A stretch of DNA of 64,000 nucleotides from Thermus tengchongensis (GTDB lineage Bacteria; Deinococcota; Deinococci; Deinococcales; Thermaceae): the NCBI RefSeq assembly GCF_021462405.1, contig NZ_JAKEDU010000005.1:95776-159775 (forward strand), in the 5' to 3' direction. Below the pieces are notes generated by a model. That model was not told the origin of the DNA, ran no database searches, and worked only from the letters and a program-made list of their open reading frames with translations. The position numbers were made by a program, and so were the translations under genes. Positions within the stretch are counted from its first letter, which is position 1, and each line of letters starts with the position of its first letter. This document shows, piece by piece, positions 1 through 7,774 of the stretch.

Positions 1-1
1 C

Positions 2-634
2 ATCGCCCGCTTCATCGAGCTGGAACTGCAGGCGGAGGGCTACCGCACCGAGGTGGCCCACGACGGCATCACCGGGCTTTCCCGCTTCCGGGAGGTGAAC
101 CCCAACCTGGTGATCCTGGACCTGATGCTCCCCGTCATGGACGGGATCGAGGTGGCGAAGCGCATCCGCAAGACCTCCAACGTGCCCATCCTGATCCTCA
201 CCGCCAAGGACCGCATCGAGGACAAGGTGGAGGGCCTGGACGCGGGGGCGGACGACTACCTGGTGAAGCCCTTCTCCATAGAGGAGCTCCTGGCCCGGGT
301 GCGGGCCCACCTGCGCCGGGTGAGCCCGGCCATCACCGGGGAGATCCGGGTGGCGGACCTCATCATCAACCTCGAGGGCCGGGAGGTCTTCCGCTCTGGG
401 CGGCGCATCGAGCTTTCCAACAAGGAGTTTGAGCTCCTGGAGCTCCTGGCCAAGAACCCGGGCAAGGTCTTCAGCCGCTACGAGATCGAGGAGAAGGTCT
501 GGCCCGGCTACCAGGGCGGGAGCAACGTGGTGGACGTGTACATCGGCTACCTGCGCAAGAAGCTGGAGGCCGCGGGGGAAAGGCGCCTCATCCACACGGT
601 GCGGGGGGTGGGCTACGTGCTCCGGGAGGACTAA
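2..634 (+). CDS. OmpR/PhoB-type response regulator, 5' end cut by window
   Basis: This is the DNA-binding half of a two-component system; the first residues lie before the window. The reading frame is open from base 2 (I-A-R-F-I-E-L). The receiver domain shows the phospho-acceptor aspartate in [13 protein letters not shown], the Thr of ILILTAKD and the Lys of DYLVKPFS. A winged-helix output domain follows, ending [15 protein letters not shown] and [13 protein letters not shown], the classic OmpR/PhoB recognition helix and wing. The stop codon is 9 bases before the sensor kinase start, so the two are co-transcribed partners. The internal GTG at 53 is not the start. The regulon cannot be read from the sequence. 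Confidence 0.93.
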   Translation: MARFIELELQAEGYRTEVAHDGITGLSRFREVNPNLVILDLMLPVMDGIEVAKRIRKTSNVPILILTAKDRIEDKVEGLDAGADDYLVKPFSIEELLARVRAHLRRVSPAITGEIRVADLIINLEGREVFRSGRRIELSNKEFELLELLAKNPGKVFSRYEIEEKVWPGYQGGSNVVDVYIGYLRKKLEAAGERRLIHTVRGVGYVLRED

Positions 635-643
635 GCCCCCTCC

Positions 644-2050
644 ATGACCCTGCGCACCCGCATCACCCTCCTCACCGCAGGCCTCCTCCTCGCCACCCTG
701 CTGGTTTTGGGGCTGGCCCTCGAGGGCCTTCTCCGAAGCTTCCTCTACCGCAACCTGCGCCTGGAGCTTCTGGAGGCCAGCAACCAGGTGGTGCGCCTCC
801 TCAACCTGGGAGGGCAGGCCCTCCTGGAAGCCGGGCTTCCCGCAGGCCTCTACGCCGAGCTCCAGCTCCTCCCCGAGGAAGACCCGGCCCTTTTGGCCAG
901 GGAGGGGGGCATCAGCCTGCAGAAAAGCCCGGCCCTGGGGAGCCAGCGCCTCCTCCTGAAGGAGGCCGACTACCGCGCCCTCCTGAAGCAGGGAGAGGTC
1001 TGGGCCCACGCCGAGCTTCCCCGGGAAGGCCCGCCCCTGCGCCTTCTGGTCTACGCCCGCCGGGTGGAGGTGAACCTCTCGGGCACCACGTGGAAGGGGC
1101 TCCTCCTGGTGGGGCGCCCGGAAGACAGCCTGGAAAGCACCCTGGCCCAGTTTGCCCGCATCTACGCGGGCACGGCCCTCCTGGTCCTTCTCCTCTCCAT
1201 CCTCCTGGCCCGGAACCTGGTGGCCCGGGCCCTGGAGCCCTTGGAATGGGTGGCAAGGCGGGCCGAGGCCATCTCCGAACGTCCCGAAGCCTTGCCCGAG
1301 CCAGAGGGGAAGGACGAGGTGGCGGCTTTGGTACGGGCCTTAAACGGCATGCTCTCCCGCATGCAAAAGGCCTTTGAAGCCCAAACCCGCTTCCTTCAGG
1401 ACGCCTCCCACGAGCTCCGCACCCCCCTCACCGCCATCCTGGGGCACGTGGGCTACCTCCTGCGCCGCACCCCCCTCACCCAGGCCCAGCGGGAGAGCCT
1501 GGAGGTGGTGAAGCGGGAGGCGGAGCGCATGGGGAAGCTGGTCGCTGACCTCCTGGAGCTCTCCCAGAGCGGCACCTGGCGGGTGGAGCCCGTGCCCGTG
1601 AGGGTGTTGGACCTCCTGGAGGAGGTCAGGGAAGAGTTCGCCAAGAGCTTCGAGGGGACGATCGAGGTGGAGGCCCCCCCGGAGCTCTGGGTGCGGGGCG
1701 ACCCGGACCGGCTCCACCAGGTCCTGGCCAACCTGCTGTCCAACGCCCTCAAGGCCAAGGCCCGGCGCATCCGGCTCAAGGCCTTTGACCTGGGGGAGAA
1801 GGTGGTGGTGCGGGTGGAGGACGACGGGGAGGGCATCCCCCAGGAGCACCTCCCCCACCTCTTCGAGCGCTTCTACCGGGTGGACAAGGCCCGGGACCGG
1901 GAGCGGGGGGGGTCGGGGCTGGGCCTCGCCATCGTGAAGGCCATCCTCGAGGCCCACGGGGGGGAGATCTGGGTGGAAAGCGAGGTGGGCCAGGGCACGG
2001 CCTTCAGCTTCGCTCTCCCTTCAGCCGCGCCACCGCCTCCTCCACGGTGA
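644..2050 (+). CDS. Sensor histidine kinase, HAMP plus HisKA/HATPase_c
   Basis: Membrane sensor kinase of 468 residues, partner of the regulator just upstream. Order: membrane segment about residues 9-29, periplasmic sensor region about 30-172, second membrane segment about 174-189, HAMP linker to about 242, dimerisation/phosphoacceptor motif FLQDASHELRTPL with His256, then an ATPase domain with the N box (HQVLANLLSNALKAK), G1 box (VEDDGEGIP) and G2 box (GGSGLGLAIVKAI). All catalytic motifs are intact. The signal is unknown and the periplasmic part has no domain I recognise. The 3' end overlaps the convergent DUF2089-like gene by 47 bases. Confidence 0.93.
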   Translation: MTLRTRITLLTAGLLLATLLVLGLALEGLLRSFLYRNLRLELLEASNQVVRLLNLGGQALLEAGLPAGLYAELQLLPEEDPALLAREGGISLQKSPALGSQRLLLKEADYRALLKQGEVWAHAELPREGPPLRLLVYARRVEVNLSGTTWKGLLLVGRPEDSLESTLAQFARIYAGTALLVLLLSILLARNLVARALEPLEWVARRAEAISERPEALPEPEGKDEVAALVRALNGMLSRMQKAFEAQTRFLQDASHELRTPLTAILGHVGYLLRRTPLTQAQRESLEVVKREAERMGKLVADLLELSQSGTWRVEPVPVRVLDLLEEVREEFAKSFEGTIEVEAPPELWVRGDPDRLHQVLANLLSNALKAKARRIRLKAFDLGEKVVVRVEDDGEGIPQEHLPHLFERFYRVDKARDRERGGSGLGLAIVKAILEAHGGEIWVESEVGQGTAFSFALPSAAPPPPPR

Positions 2051-2369
2051 TCTCCCCCCGCCGCAGGGCCTCCAGCACCTCGAGGCGCTCCTCGCCCCTC
2101 TCCTCCTCCGCCTCGTAGCCCAGGGCCTTGAGGAGAGCGTCCAGCCGGGCCCGGACCGTGGGGTAGGAAACCCCCAGAATCCGCTCCACCTCCTTCAGGT
2201 TCCCCCGAGCCCGCACGAAGAGCCTGAGGAAGTCCAGGTGCTCCTTGGACAACAGGGCGAACTCGTTCAGGGCGAACTGGCCGTGCACCTCGGTGCCGCA
2301 ACTGGGGCAGAAGAGGACCTTCACCCCCAAAGGGCCTTCGCAGGCCGGGCAGCGCACGGGCATCGTCAT
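2004..2369 (-). CDS. DUF2089-like zinc-ribbon/HTH protein
   Basis: Probable small regulator of 121 residues. The N-terminus is a zinc ribbon (CPACEGPLGV then FCPSCGTEV, two CxxC pairs), the middle is helical and HTH-like (LKEVERILGVSYPTVRARLDALL), and the C-terminus (LEVLEALRRGEITVEEAVARL) resembles the SHOCT-like module at the N-termini of two other proteins in this operon. This layout fits the DUF2089 family. I chose the ATG at 2369 because it overlaps the stop of the MFS gene as ATGA; a start at 2399 would overlap more and add residues before the zinc ribbon. It is the last gene of the operon starting at 5037 and may autoregulate it (inference). Confidence 0.8.
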   Translation of the reverse strand: MTMPVRCPACEGPLGVKVLFCPSCGTEVHGQFALNEFALLSKEHLDFLRLFVRARGNLKEVERILGVSYPTVRARLDALLKALGYEAEEERGEERLEVLEALRRGEITVEEAVARLKGERS

Positions 2370-3550
2370 GGGTGCACCTCCTTCCACACCCAAAGCCACC
2401 CCAAGGCCAGAAGCCCCACCAGCCCCCCCGCCAGCAGGAAGACCTCCCCCAGGTCCAGCCGGGCCAGCAGGGGGGAGGCCAGGGCCAGGCCCAGGGGCTG
2501 GGCTCCCAGGGTGAGGGCCTGGGCCAGGCCGGAAACCCGGCCCAGCCTGCCAGGCTCCACCCGCCCCTGGAGGAGGGTCAGGGCCAGGACGTTCAGGAAG
2601 GCCGCCGCTCCCCCGGCAAGCCCCAAGGAGGCCAAGGCCCAGGGCAGGCTTTCCACCAGGCCCAGCCCCCCCACCCCCAGGCCCAGGGCCAGGGCGGCCA
2701 GGGGGAAGACCCTGGGGGCCACGGGGCGCAGGTTGAGGTAGACCATGCCCCCGAGCTGTCCCAGGAAGAGGGAGCCCCCGAGGAGCCCGTACCCCTCAGG
2801 CCCCGCCCCCAGGACCTGGGCCAGGGGGGCCATGAGGGGGCCCACGGGGGCCAGGACCAGGTTGATGAGGAAAGCCGCCAGCACCAAAAAAGCGAGGGGG
2901 CGGTCCCCGAGGAGGGTCCCCAGGCCCTCCCGGACCCCTCCCTCCCGCTTCCCCGCCTCCCGGCCCCCCGCCCGGGGGTCGGGCAGCCCCAGGGCGGGGA
3001 GGAGGCCCAGGACCAGGAGGGCCGCCCCCAGCAGGAGGGCTCCCGCCACCCCCAAAAACCCTGTGGCCGCCCCCGCGAGGGCGAAGGAGGCCATCACGCT
3101 GAAGGCGATCCCCAGGCTCACCGCGGCGTTGGCTTGCTGGTAGGCCTCCCGGGGTACCAGAAGGGGCTGCAGGGCGGCCAGGGCCGGGAGGCGCAGCCCG
3201 GTGACCAGGGCGGAAAGCCCCACCAGGAGGTAGACCCCGGGGAGGGGAAGGGCGCGGAGAACCGCCAGGACCAGGAGGAGCTGGAGGAGGACGTCCGCCC
3301 CTTGGGAGAGGAGGATCTGCTGCCTTTTGCTCCCCCGGTCGGCCAGAAGCCCCCCCAAGGGGGCCGCCAGGACCAGGCCCAAGGAGGCCACCAGGGCCAG
3401 CTGGGCCGGGGCCGCGGGGGAACCGGTGCGCTCCAGGACCCACCAGAGGAGGGGCACCTCGGTGAAGCCGAGGCTCAGGTTGGTGAGGAGGCGGGAGAGG
3501 AAAAGCCGCCGGAAGGCGGGAATCCCCAAAGGGTGGCTAGAGGAGAACAA
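2366..3550 (-). CDS. MFS transporter (drug-efflux type)
   Basis: Integral membrane permease of 394 residues with about twelve hydrophobic segments. The MFS loop between helices 2 and 3 is visible as GGLLADRGSKRQQILL, a form of the family signature GxLaDrxGrk. Proteins of this build usually export small hydrophobic compounds or macrolide-like drugs; the substrate cannot be read here. It starts with TTG at 3550, inside the end of the 89-residue upstream gene, and ends in an ATGA overlap with the DUF2089-like gene, so it belongs to the six-gene operon. An ATG lies nowhere near the start, and the first residues (HPLGIPAFRRLFLSRLL) look like a normal MFS N-terminus. Confidence 0.85.
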   Translation of the reverse strand: MFSSSHPLGIPAFRRLFLSRLLTNLSLGFTEVPLLWWVLERTGSPAAPAQLALVASLGLVLAAPLGGLLADRGSKRQQILLSQGADVLLQLLLVLAVLRALPLPGVYLLVGLSALVTGLRLPALAALQPLLVPREAYQQANAAVSLGIAFSVMASFALAGAATGFLGVAGALLLGAALLVLGLLPALGLPDPRAGGREAGKREGGVREGLGTLLGDRPLAFLVLAAFLINLVLAPVGPLMAPLAQVLGAGPEGYGLLGGSLFLGQLGGMVYLNLRPVAPRVFPLAALALGLGVGGLGLVESLPWALASLGLAGGAAAFLNVLALTLLQGRVEPGRLGRVSGLAQALTLGAQPLGLALASPLLARLDLGEVFLLAGGLVGLLALGWLWVWKEVHP

Positions 3551-3806
3551 GGCGCACCTCCAGGGCCCCTACCCGCACCTCCACCAGGGGCAGGGGCGGG
3601 AGGCCCCTCAGGGCGAAAACCCTCCCCAAGGGCACCCCCAGGGCAGGGCCCCCCCGGAGGAACCTCCGGGTCTTCAGGAGGAAAAGGGCGAGGAATAGGG
3701 CCCACTCCAGGGCACAAAGGGGCAGCACCAGGGGCAGGGGCCAGGGGAAAGGCCCCCGCACCACCAGGTAGAGGAACCTCGGGCGCAAGGGGGGAAGCCG
3801 CCTCAC
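3537..3806 (-). CDS. Small hydrophobic protein, unknown function
   Basis: Protein of 89 residues that I do not recognise. It has a basic N-terminus (MRRLPPLRPRF), one or two hydrophobic stretches (LYLVVRGPFPWPLPLVLPL, then LEWALFLALFLL), and a C-terminus rich in Leu, Val and Gly. It is supported by operon context: its GTG start overlaps the stop of the upstream SHOCT-like gene (GTGA), and its stop overlaps the MFS start by 14 bases. A membrane location is inferred from hydrophobicity only. The Pro/Leu/Arg bias of G+C-rich frames makes single-sequence evidence weak, so a homolog search would be decisive. Confidence 0.6.
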   Translation of the reverse strand: MRRLPPLRPRFLYLVVRGPFPWPLPLVLPLCALEWALFLALFLLKTRRFLRGGPALGVPLGRVFALRGLPPLPLVEVRVGALEVRLVLL

Positions 3807-4174
3807 ACCACCTCCACCAAGACCTGCACCGGGTGGCCCTCCTCCTCAGCCTCGATCTCCACCAATTTGCCCTCGGGCACCCCCTCCCGCACCAGGGCCA
3901 GGAGGTCCTTAAGGTTCACCCCCCGGCCCGCCAGGGCCAGCTTGGCCTCCTCGGGCAGGAACTTCTCCAGAAGCTCCGCCAGGGCCAAAGGAAGGTTCAC
4001 GTTCACCCGCACCGGCTTCCCCTTGTCTTGGGCGTGGATGCGCACGCGCAAGAGCTTAGCCGCCGGCTTCGTGAGGGGCTTGGGCCCCTCTACTGCTTCC
4101 AGGAGGGCCAGGGCCTCCTCCACCCCGATCTCCCCCGCCCTCAGCATCTCCAGCACCCGCCGCTTCTCCTGCAT
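3803..4174 (-). CDS. SHOCT-like domain protein, 123 residues
   Basis: Soluble acidic protein. Residues 1-28 (MQEKRRVLEMLRAGEIGVEE and following) form the short helical SHOCT-like module also found at the start of the next gene upstream. The rest is a predicted alpha/beta domain with strands LRVRIHAQ, VRVNVNLPLAL and LVEIEAEEE, and no catalytic motif I recognise. The ATG at 4174 follows the upstream stop by one base and the 3' end overlaps the next gene as GTGA, so translation is probably coupled. In Bacillus-type LiaX/YvlB proteins such N-terminal modules occur in cell-envelope stress systems; a similar role here is inference. Confidence 0.78.
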   Translation of the reverse strand: MQEKRRVLEMLRAGEIGVEEALALLEAVEGPKPLTKPAAKLLRVRIHAQDKGKPVRVNVNLPLALAELLEKFLPEEAKLALAGRGVNLKDLLALVREGVPEGKLVEIEAEEEGHPVQVLVEVV

Positions 4175-4175
4175 C

Positions 4176-4847
4176 TCAGGCCTCCAGTTCCAGGTTGCCC
4201 ATGACCACCCGGGCCGTAAGCTGGGCCCGGCCCTCGCCCAGGAAGCCCCGGAAGCTTCCCGGGCCCGCCACCCGGCGCCAAGGGCCCTCCGCCTCCACCT
4301 GCCCCAAGCGCACGTGGGCCTCCAGAAGGAGGTCCGAACCCGGCAGGAAGCGGAGCTCAGCGTTCCCCGCCCGGACCGAGAGGCGGTGCCCCCCTTCCCG
4401 GAGGAGGAGGCTTGCTTCCAGGTTGCCTCCCACCACCTCCAGGTCTAGCCCCACCAGGGCCTCGCCCTCCAGGTTGGCCCCCAGGGCCCGGCCCTTCAGG
4501 GCCACTCGGGAAAGCTCCACGTTGCTCCCCTTGGCCTCCAAGACCACCCACGCCCCCTCCGGCACCCGGAGCGCCCCTTCGCCAAAGGCCACGCGGTACA
4601 CGTAGCCTTCCCCTTCCCGCAGGAGGGCACCGCCCTCCGCCTCCGGCTCGGCCAAGCCCCCCAGCCCCCGCACCTCCAGGTTAGCCCCCGTGGCCAGGAT
4701 CCGGATCTGGGGATGGCCCGGGGCTGGGGAGGCCGCAGGCGCCTCCGGCCTTGGCCCCTCCTCGAGGACCGCCAGAAGCTCCAGGGCTTCCTCGGGAGAG
4801 AGGACCCCCTCCCGCACCATCTCCAGGATGCGCCGTTTATCCTCCAT
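4176..4847 (-). CDS. YvlB/DUF4097-like protein with N-terminal SHOCT-like module
   Basis: Protein of 223 residues. The N-terminus (MEDKRRILEMVREGVLSPEE) is the SHOCT-like module. From about residue 45 the protein is a regular series of short beta strands with Gly/Asn turns (VRGLGGLAEPEAEGGALL, LEGEALVGLDLEVVGGNLEAS, VRAGNAELRFLPGSDLLLEA), the pattern of DUF4097 putative adhesin/beta-helix domains. This architecture matches YvlB/LiaX-type envelope-stress proteins. I placed the start at the ATG at 4847, where the SHOCT module begins; the open frame runs upstream to 5027 but only through the out-of-frame 66-residue gene. There is no signal peptide, so it is probably cytoplasmic or membrane-associated. 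Confidence 0.8.
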   Translation of the reverse strand: MEDKRRILEMVREGVLSPEEALELLAVLEEGPRPEAPAASPAPGHPQIRILATGANLEVRGLGGLAEPEAEGGALLREGEGYVYRVAFGEGALRVPEGAWVVLEAKGSNVELSRVALKGRALGANLEGEALVGLDLEVVGGNLEASLLLREGGHRLSVRAGNAELRFLPGSDLLLEAHVRLGQVEAEGPWRRVAGPGSFRGFLGEGRAQLTARVVMGNLELEA

Positions 4848-5037
4848 GCCGGACCTCCTCCATACCCCATCCCGCGGGCTTGGGCTCCAGCCATTCGGCC
4901 AAGAGGCGGAGCCAACTGGCGAGCCGCCTCCGCCAAGGGGTTCTAAGGGGCCGAAGAAGCCGCTCCCGTTCGGCTTCCGCAAGGAGCTCCCGGTGCCGCT
5001 CCTTGGCCGCCTCCAGGTCCAGCCCAAACCCGCCCAT
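4837..5037 (-). CDS. Small charged protein, first gene of the operon
   Basis: Protein of 66 residues with no family I recognise. The N-terminal half is a charged amphipathic helix (LEAAKERHRELLAEAERERL), followed by an Arg/Trp-rich stretch (WRRRLASWLRLLAEWLEP) that could lie on a membrane surface or bind nucleic acid. It is well supported: a perfect Shine-Dalgarno AAGGAGGTGA sits just before the ATG, a promoter lies immediately upstream, and its stop (TAA) overlaps the next gene by 11 bases. It heads the six-gene operon, so it may be a regulator or small membrane-associated factor (inference). Confidence 0.72.
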   Translation of the reverse strand: MGGFGLDLEAAKERHRELLAEAERERLLRPLRTPWRRRLASWLRLLAEWLEPKPAGWGMEEVRHGG

Positions 5038-5058
5038 GCCTCACCTCCTTACCTCAGA

Positions 5059-5087
5059 GTGTAAGGCATGGCTTTATAATCTGTCAA
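5059..5087 (-). promoter_or_regulatory. Promoter of the 5037-2004 operon
   Basis: On the minus strand a consensus -35 TTGACA (5087-5082) is followed after 17 bases by TTACAC (5064-5059), a fair -10. Transcription would start near 5052 and give a short leader that includes the AAGGAGGTGA ribosome site. The -35 is embedded in a palindrome (see next entry), which points to repressor control. Confidence 0.6.
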
Positions 5088-5100
5088 GTTTAGTCTGACA
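5082..5100. promoter_or_regulatory. Palindromic operator candidate over the -35 box
   Basis: The 19 bases TGTCAAGTTTAGTCTGACA have perfect 5-base arms (TGTCA/TGACA) separated by 9 bases. The left arm contains the complement of the -35 TTGACA, so a dimeric protein bound here would block RNA polymerase. The obvious candidate is a product of the operon itself, for example the DUF2089-like HTH protein (inference). Confidence 0.5.
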
Positions 5101-5103
5101 AAT

Positions 5104-5856
5104 CTACAAACCCAACCTCGAGGGGTGCCGAGAGCCCAGGAAGGGCGCCCCCAAAAAGGCGAAGAGGAGGAGGGCGTAGGCCAGGAGGAGAAGCCCCATG
5201 CGCGGGTAGCCCCGAAGCCTTTCCTCCAAGAGGAAATAGGCGGTGAGGAGGAGCCAGGCCAGGAGAACGGAGACCTCCTTGGGGTCCAGGGCCAGGGGGC
5301 TGCCGAAGTAGCCCCAGGCCCAGGCCATGCCGCTTCCCAGGCCCAAGGTGGTGGCCAAGTAGCCCACCTTGAGGTAGCCCTGCTCCAGGCGGCGCAGGCT
5401 CCAAAGGGGGGCGGAAAGCAGGGCCTTTTCCGGAGCAGCCCGGAGGCGCAGGTCCTGCAGGGCGCACATCACCCCCGCCCCCACCCCCACCGCCAGGGCC
5501 AGGTAGGCCACCAGGAAGGCCCCCGCGTGGACCAGGGTGAGGAGGGGGGGGAGCTCCCCCCCGGGGTGGGGGAGGGCCTTAAGGGCGAAGAGGCCCAGGA
5601 GGAGGGCCAGGAGGACCAAGTAGCGGCGCAGGGGGGCAAGCCTTGGCCGGAGGAGGAGGGTCTCCCCCCGCAGGGCCAGAAGCCCCCCCAGGACCAGGGC
5701 GGGCTGGGCCGGCCCAGCGAAGAACCCCTTGGCGAGGGCATCGGCCAGGGCGGCCCCCAGGTAGAAAGCGGCCCCCAGGGCCAGGCCTCGAGGCCAGAAA
5801 AGCCCCAGGGCCAGGAGGAGCACCCCCCCTAGGGCCAGGAGGGCGGGGAGGGTCAT
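5104..5856 (-). CDS. CcsA/HemX-like cytochrome c assembly membrane protein
   Basis: Polytopic membrane protein of 250 residues with about eight hydrophobic helices. The segment MAWAWGYFGSPLALDPKEVS, near residue 185, corresponds to the conserved W-G-x-Y/F...DPKE region of the CcsA/HemX/CcmC family; an earlier His (LTLVHAGAFLVAY) is a candidate haem ligand. In many bacteria this gene (hemX) precedes or follows hemA and affects GluTR level or haem delivery to c-type cytochromes. Here its ATG overlaps the hemA stop as ATGA, so the two are translationally coupled. It is shorter than typical CcsA and closer to HemX; exact role uncertain. Confidence 0.82.
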   Translation of the reverse strand: MTLPALLALGGVLLLALGLFWPRGLALGAAFYLGAALADALAKGFFAGPAQPALVLGGLLALRGETLLLRPRLAPLRRYLVLLALLLGLFALKALPHPGGELPPLLTLVHAGAFLVAYLALAVGVGAGVMCALQDLRLRAAPEKALLSAPLWSLRRLEQGYLKVGYLATTLGLGSGMAWAWGYFGSPLALDPKEVSVLLAWLLLTAYFLLEERLRGYPRMGLLLLAYALLLFAFLGAPFLGSRHPSRLGL

Positions 5857-7028
5857 GGCCGCGGGCGGAAGGCCAGGAGGGGGCAGTCCTCGGGGCAGGG
5901 GGGGCCTTGGAGGAAGGCCTTGGTCCGGGTTTTAAGGGAAAGGATCCAGGGATGGGCCCGGCGGCCCGCCTCCTTGTGCCGGGTAAGGGGGTCGGCCTGG
6001 GGGAGGTCGCGGGCCACCTCCCGGTGCGCCCAGCCCTTCAGGGCCCGGATGGCCTCCCGCACCCGGTGGCCCGCGTACCACTCCAGGTAGTCCCCCAGGG
6101 CCCCCTCGATGAGGGCCTCCACCTTGGGCACCTCGCCCTGGCGGGCCTTTAGGTTCCTCTCCACCACCCTTTCCAGGTCATCCAGGTTGTAGAGGTAGGC
6201 GTAGGGGAGCCTGCCCACCCCAGGGTGAATGTTCCGGGGTAGGGCGATGTCGATGAGGAAGAGGGGCTTGGCCCTTTTGGGCAAGTCCTCCGGGCGCACC
6301 AGGTAGTGGGGCGCGGCGGCGGAGGCCACCACCAAATCCGCCTGGCGCAGGACCTCGGGGAGGGCCGTGAGGGGGTAGGCCTCTCCGCCGAAGCGCTCCG
6401 CCAGGGCCTCGGCCCTTTCGGGGGTGCGGTTCACCACCAGGACCCGGCCCACCCCCTGGGCCTTCAGGTGGGTGAGGAAGAGCTCGGCCATCTCCCCCGC
6501 CCCCAAAACGGCCACCACGAGCCCCGTGAGGTCCCCATACACCGCCAGGGCCAGGTCCAAGGCGGCATAGGCCACGCTCACCGCCCCCGCCCCGATGCCC
6601 GTCTCGCTCCGGGCCCGCTTGCCGAGGGCGATGGCGGACTGGAAGGCCTTCTCCAAAAGGCTTTCCGTGGCCCCGTGTTCGCGGGCCAAGAAGAGGGCCT
6701 CCCGCACCTGGCCCAGGATCTGGGCCTCCCCCATCACCAAGGAGTCCAGGCCCGCCGCCACCCGAAAGAGGTGCCGCAGGACCTCTATTCCCTCCTTCTG
6801 GTAAAGGTGGTGGGCCTCCACCCCCCGGGCAAGGAGGAGGGCTTTGGCCTCCTTAGGGCTTCCCACCCCGTAGATTTCCGTGCGGTTGCAGGTGGAAAGC
6901 ACCACCGCCCTGCCCAGGGTGCGCAGGGCCGCCGGCAGGGCCACCGCTGGGTCCAGGGCCGCCCGCTCCCGCACCTCCACAGGGGCGGTCTTGTGGGAAA
7001 GGCCCACCAGGTAAAGGGGTAGGGCCAT
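5853..7028 (-). CDS. hemA: Glutamyl-tRNA reductase
   Basis: First enzyme of C5-pathway tetrapyrrole synthesis: NADPH reduces glutamyl-tRNA to glutamate-1-semialdehyde. The protein has 391 residues. The catalytic cysteine is Cys47 in VVLSTCNRTEIYG; the signature GLDSLVMGEAQILGQV, the NADPH fold (VAVLGAGEMAELFLTHL) and VNRTPERAEAL follow in order. The C-terminal dimerisation region is present but short, and the end (CPEDCPLLAFRPRP) is unusual, so the protein is at the lower end of the family's size range. ATG at 7028 lies 11 bases after a TATACT -10 box. It forms an operon with the downstream CcsA/HemX-like gene. Confidence 0.95.
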   Translation of the reverse strand: MALPLYLVGLSHKTAPVEVRERAALDPAVALPAALRTLGRAVVLSTCNRTEIYGVGSPKEAKALLLARGVEAHHLYQKEGIEVLRHLFRVAAGLDSLVMGEAQILGQVREALFLAREHGATESLLEKAFQSAIALGKRARSETGIGAGAVSVAYAALDLALAVYGDLTGLVVAVLGAGEMAELFLTHLKAQGVGRVLVVNRTPERAEALAERFGGEAYPLTALPEVLRQADLVVASAAAPHYLVRPEDLPKRAKPLFLIDIALPRNIHPGVGRLPYAYLYNLDDLERVVERNLKARQGEVPKVEALIEGALGDYLEWYAGHRVREAIRALKGWAHREVARDLPQADPLTRHKEAGRRAHPWILSLKTRTKAFLQGPPCPEDCPLLAFRPRP

Positions 7029-7039
7029 AGTCTTTCGAC

Positions 7040-7045
7040 AGTATA
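7040..7045 (-). promoter_or_regulatory. -10 box for hemA
   Basis: TATACT on the minus strand, 11 bases before the hemA ATG, implying a leader of only a few bases. TTCTTG lies 17 bases upstream as a poor -35. A CCCC-TCA-GGGG hairpin further upstream (about 7071-7081) may end transcription from hemD. Confidence 0.5.
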
Positions 7046-7099
7046 GGCCACCCGGGTAGGGACAAGAATCCCCTCAGGGGCTAAACCTTAACCAATGCC

Positions 7100-7774
7100 C
7101 TATGAGAACGCCCGAAGTATGGCACGGAAAAGCCCTTCTAGGCCCGGATCCGCCGCCTCCCACACGGCAAAGCCCAGCCGCCTGGCCTCTTTCGCCGTGC
7201 TGGGGCCGATGCAGGCCGCCTTGGGCCGCCTTGGGGTCCAGCGGGTGAAGGCCCTCACCCCACTGGGGCTAAAGAAGGCCACCACCTCCGCCCGCTCCAG
7301 AAGGGCTACCTCTTCCGGGGCCAGGGCCCGCTCCCGGGTGGCGTAGACCTCGAGGCGCTCCACCGGGATGCCCCGCCTGCGGAGCCCCACCTCCAGGTCC
7401 CGCCCCGCCAGATCCCCAGCCACAAAGAGCACCCTCTCCGCCTCCGGGAAGGCTTCCGCCAAGTCCTTGGCCGTGGCCCTTCCCGGGACAAAGGCCGGGG
7501 GGAGCCCCCCTGCCCGCAGGACCTCCCCTGTCCCCTCCCCCACCGCCGCCACCTTAAGGGGGGGCCTTCCCGCCCTTTCCCAGGCCCAAAGGAGCCTCCT
7601 AGCCCCCTCCTTGGAGGTGACCGCCACCCAGTCCGCCTGGAGGAGCTTTCCGGGAAGGGCCTCGAGGCCCGGCAGGTCCACCTGCTCCAACAAGGCCACC
7701 TCCGCCGCCTCTATGCCCGAGGCGGCGAGCCTTTCCACAAGCGCCCTATCCTTCCCCCGCGTGAGGAGCACCAC
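7100..7774 (-). CDS. hemD: Uroporphyrinogen-III synthase
   Basis: Cyclises hydroxymethylbilane with inversion of ring D to uroporphyrinogen III. At 224 residues it is short but normal for the family. The start reads MVLLTRGKDRALVERLAASG, as expected for HemD; WVAVTSKEGARRLLWA, VAAVGEGTGEVLRAGGL and VVAFFSPSGVRAF match the family's weakly conserved blocks. GTG start at 7774 overlaps the upstream CMD-like gene by 29 bases. No hemC is nearby in the window. Conservation in this family is low, so the call leans on the pattern plus the neighbouring hemA. Confidence 0.85.
   Translation of the reverse strand: MVLLTRGKDRALVERLAASGIEAAEVALLEQVDLPGLEALPGKLLQADWVAVTSKEGARRLLWAWERAGRPPLKVAAVGEGTGEVLRAGGLPPAFVPGRATAKDLAEAFPEAERVLFVAGDLAGRDLEVGLRRRGIPVERLEVYATRERALAPEEVALLERAEVVAFFSPSGVRAFTRWTPRRPKAACIGPSTAKEARRLGFAVWEAADPGLEGLFRAILRAFS

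Noticed and set aside
2372..4204. 610-residue plus-strand frame
   Set aside because: Gln/Gly/Pro-rich shadow of the MFS and SHOCT genes.
7746..7774. Frameshift joining the CMD-like gene and hemD
   Set aside because: Both proteins are complete with family-typical ends; the 29-base overlap is ordinary for this genome.
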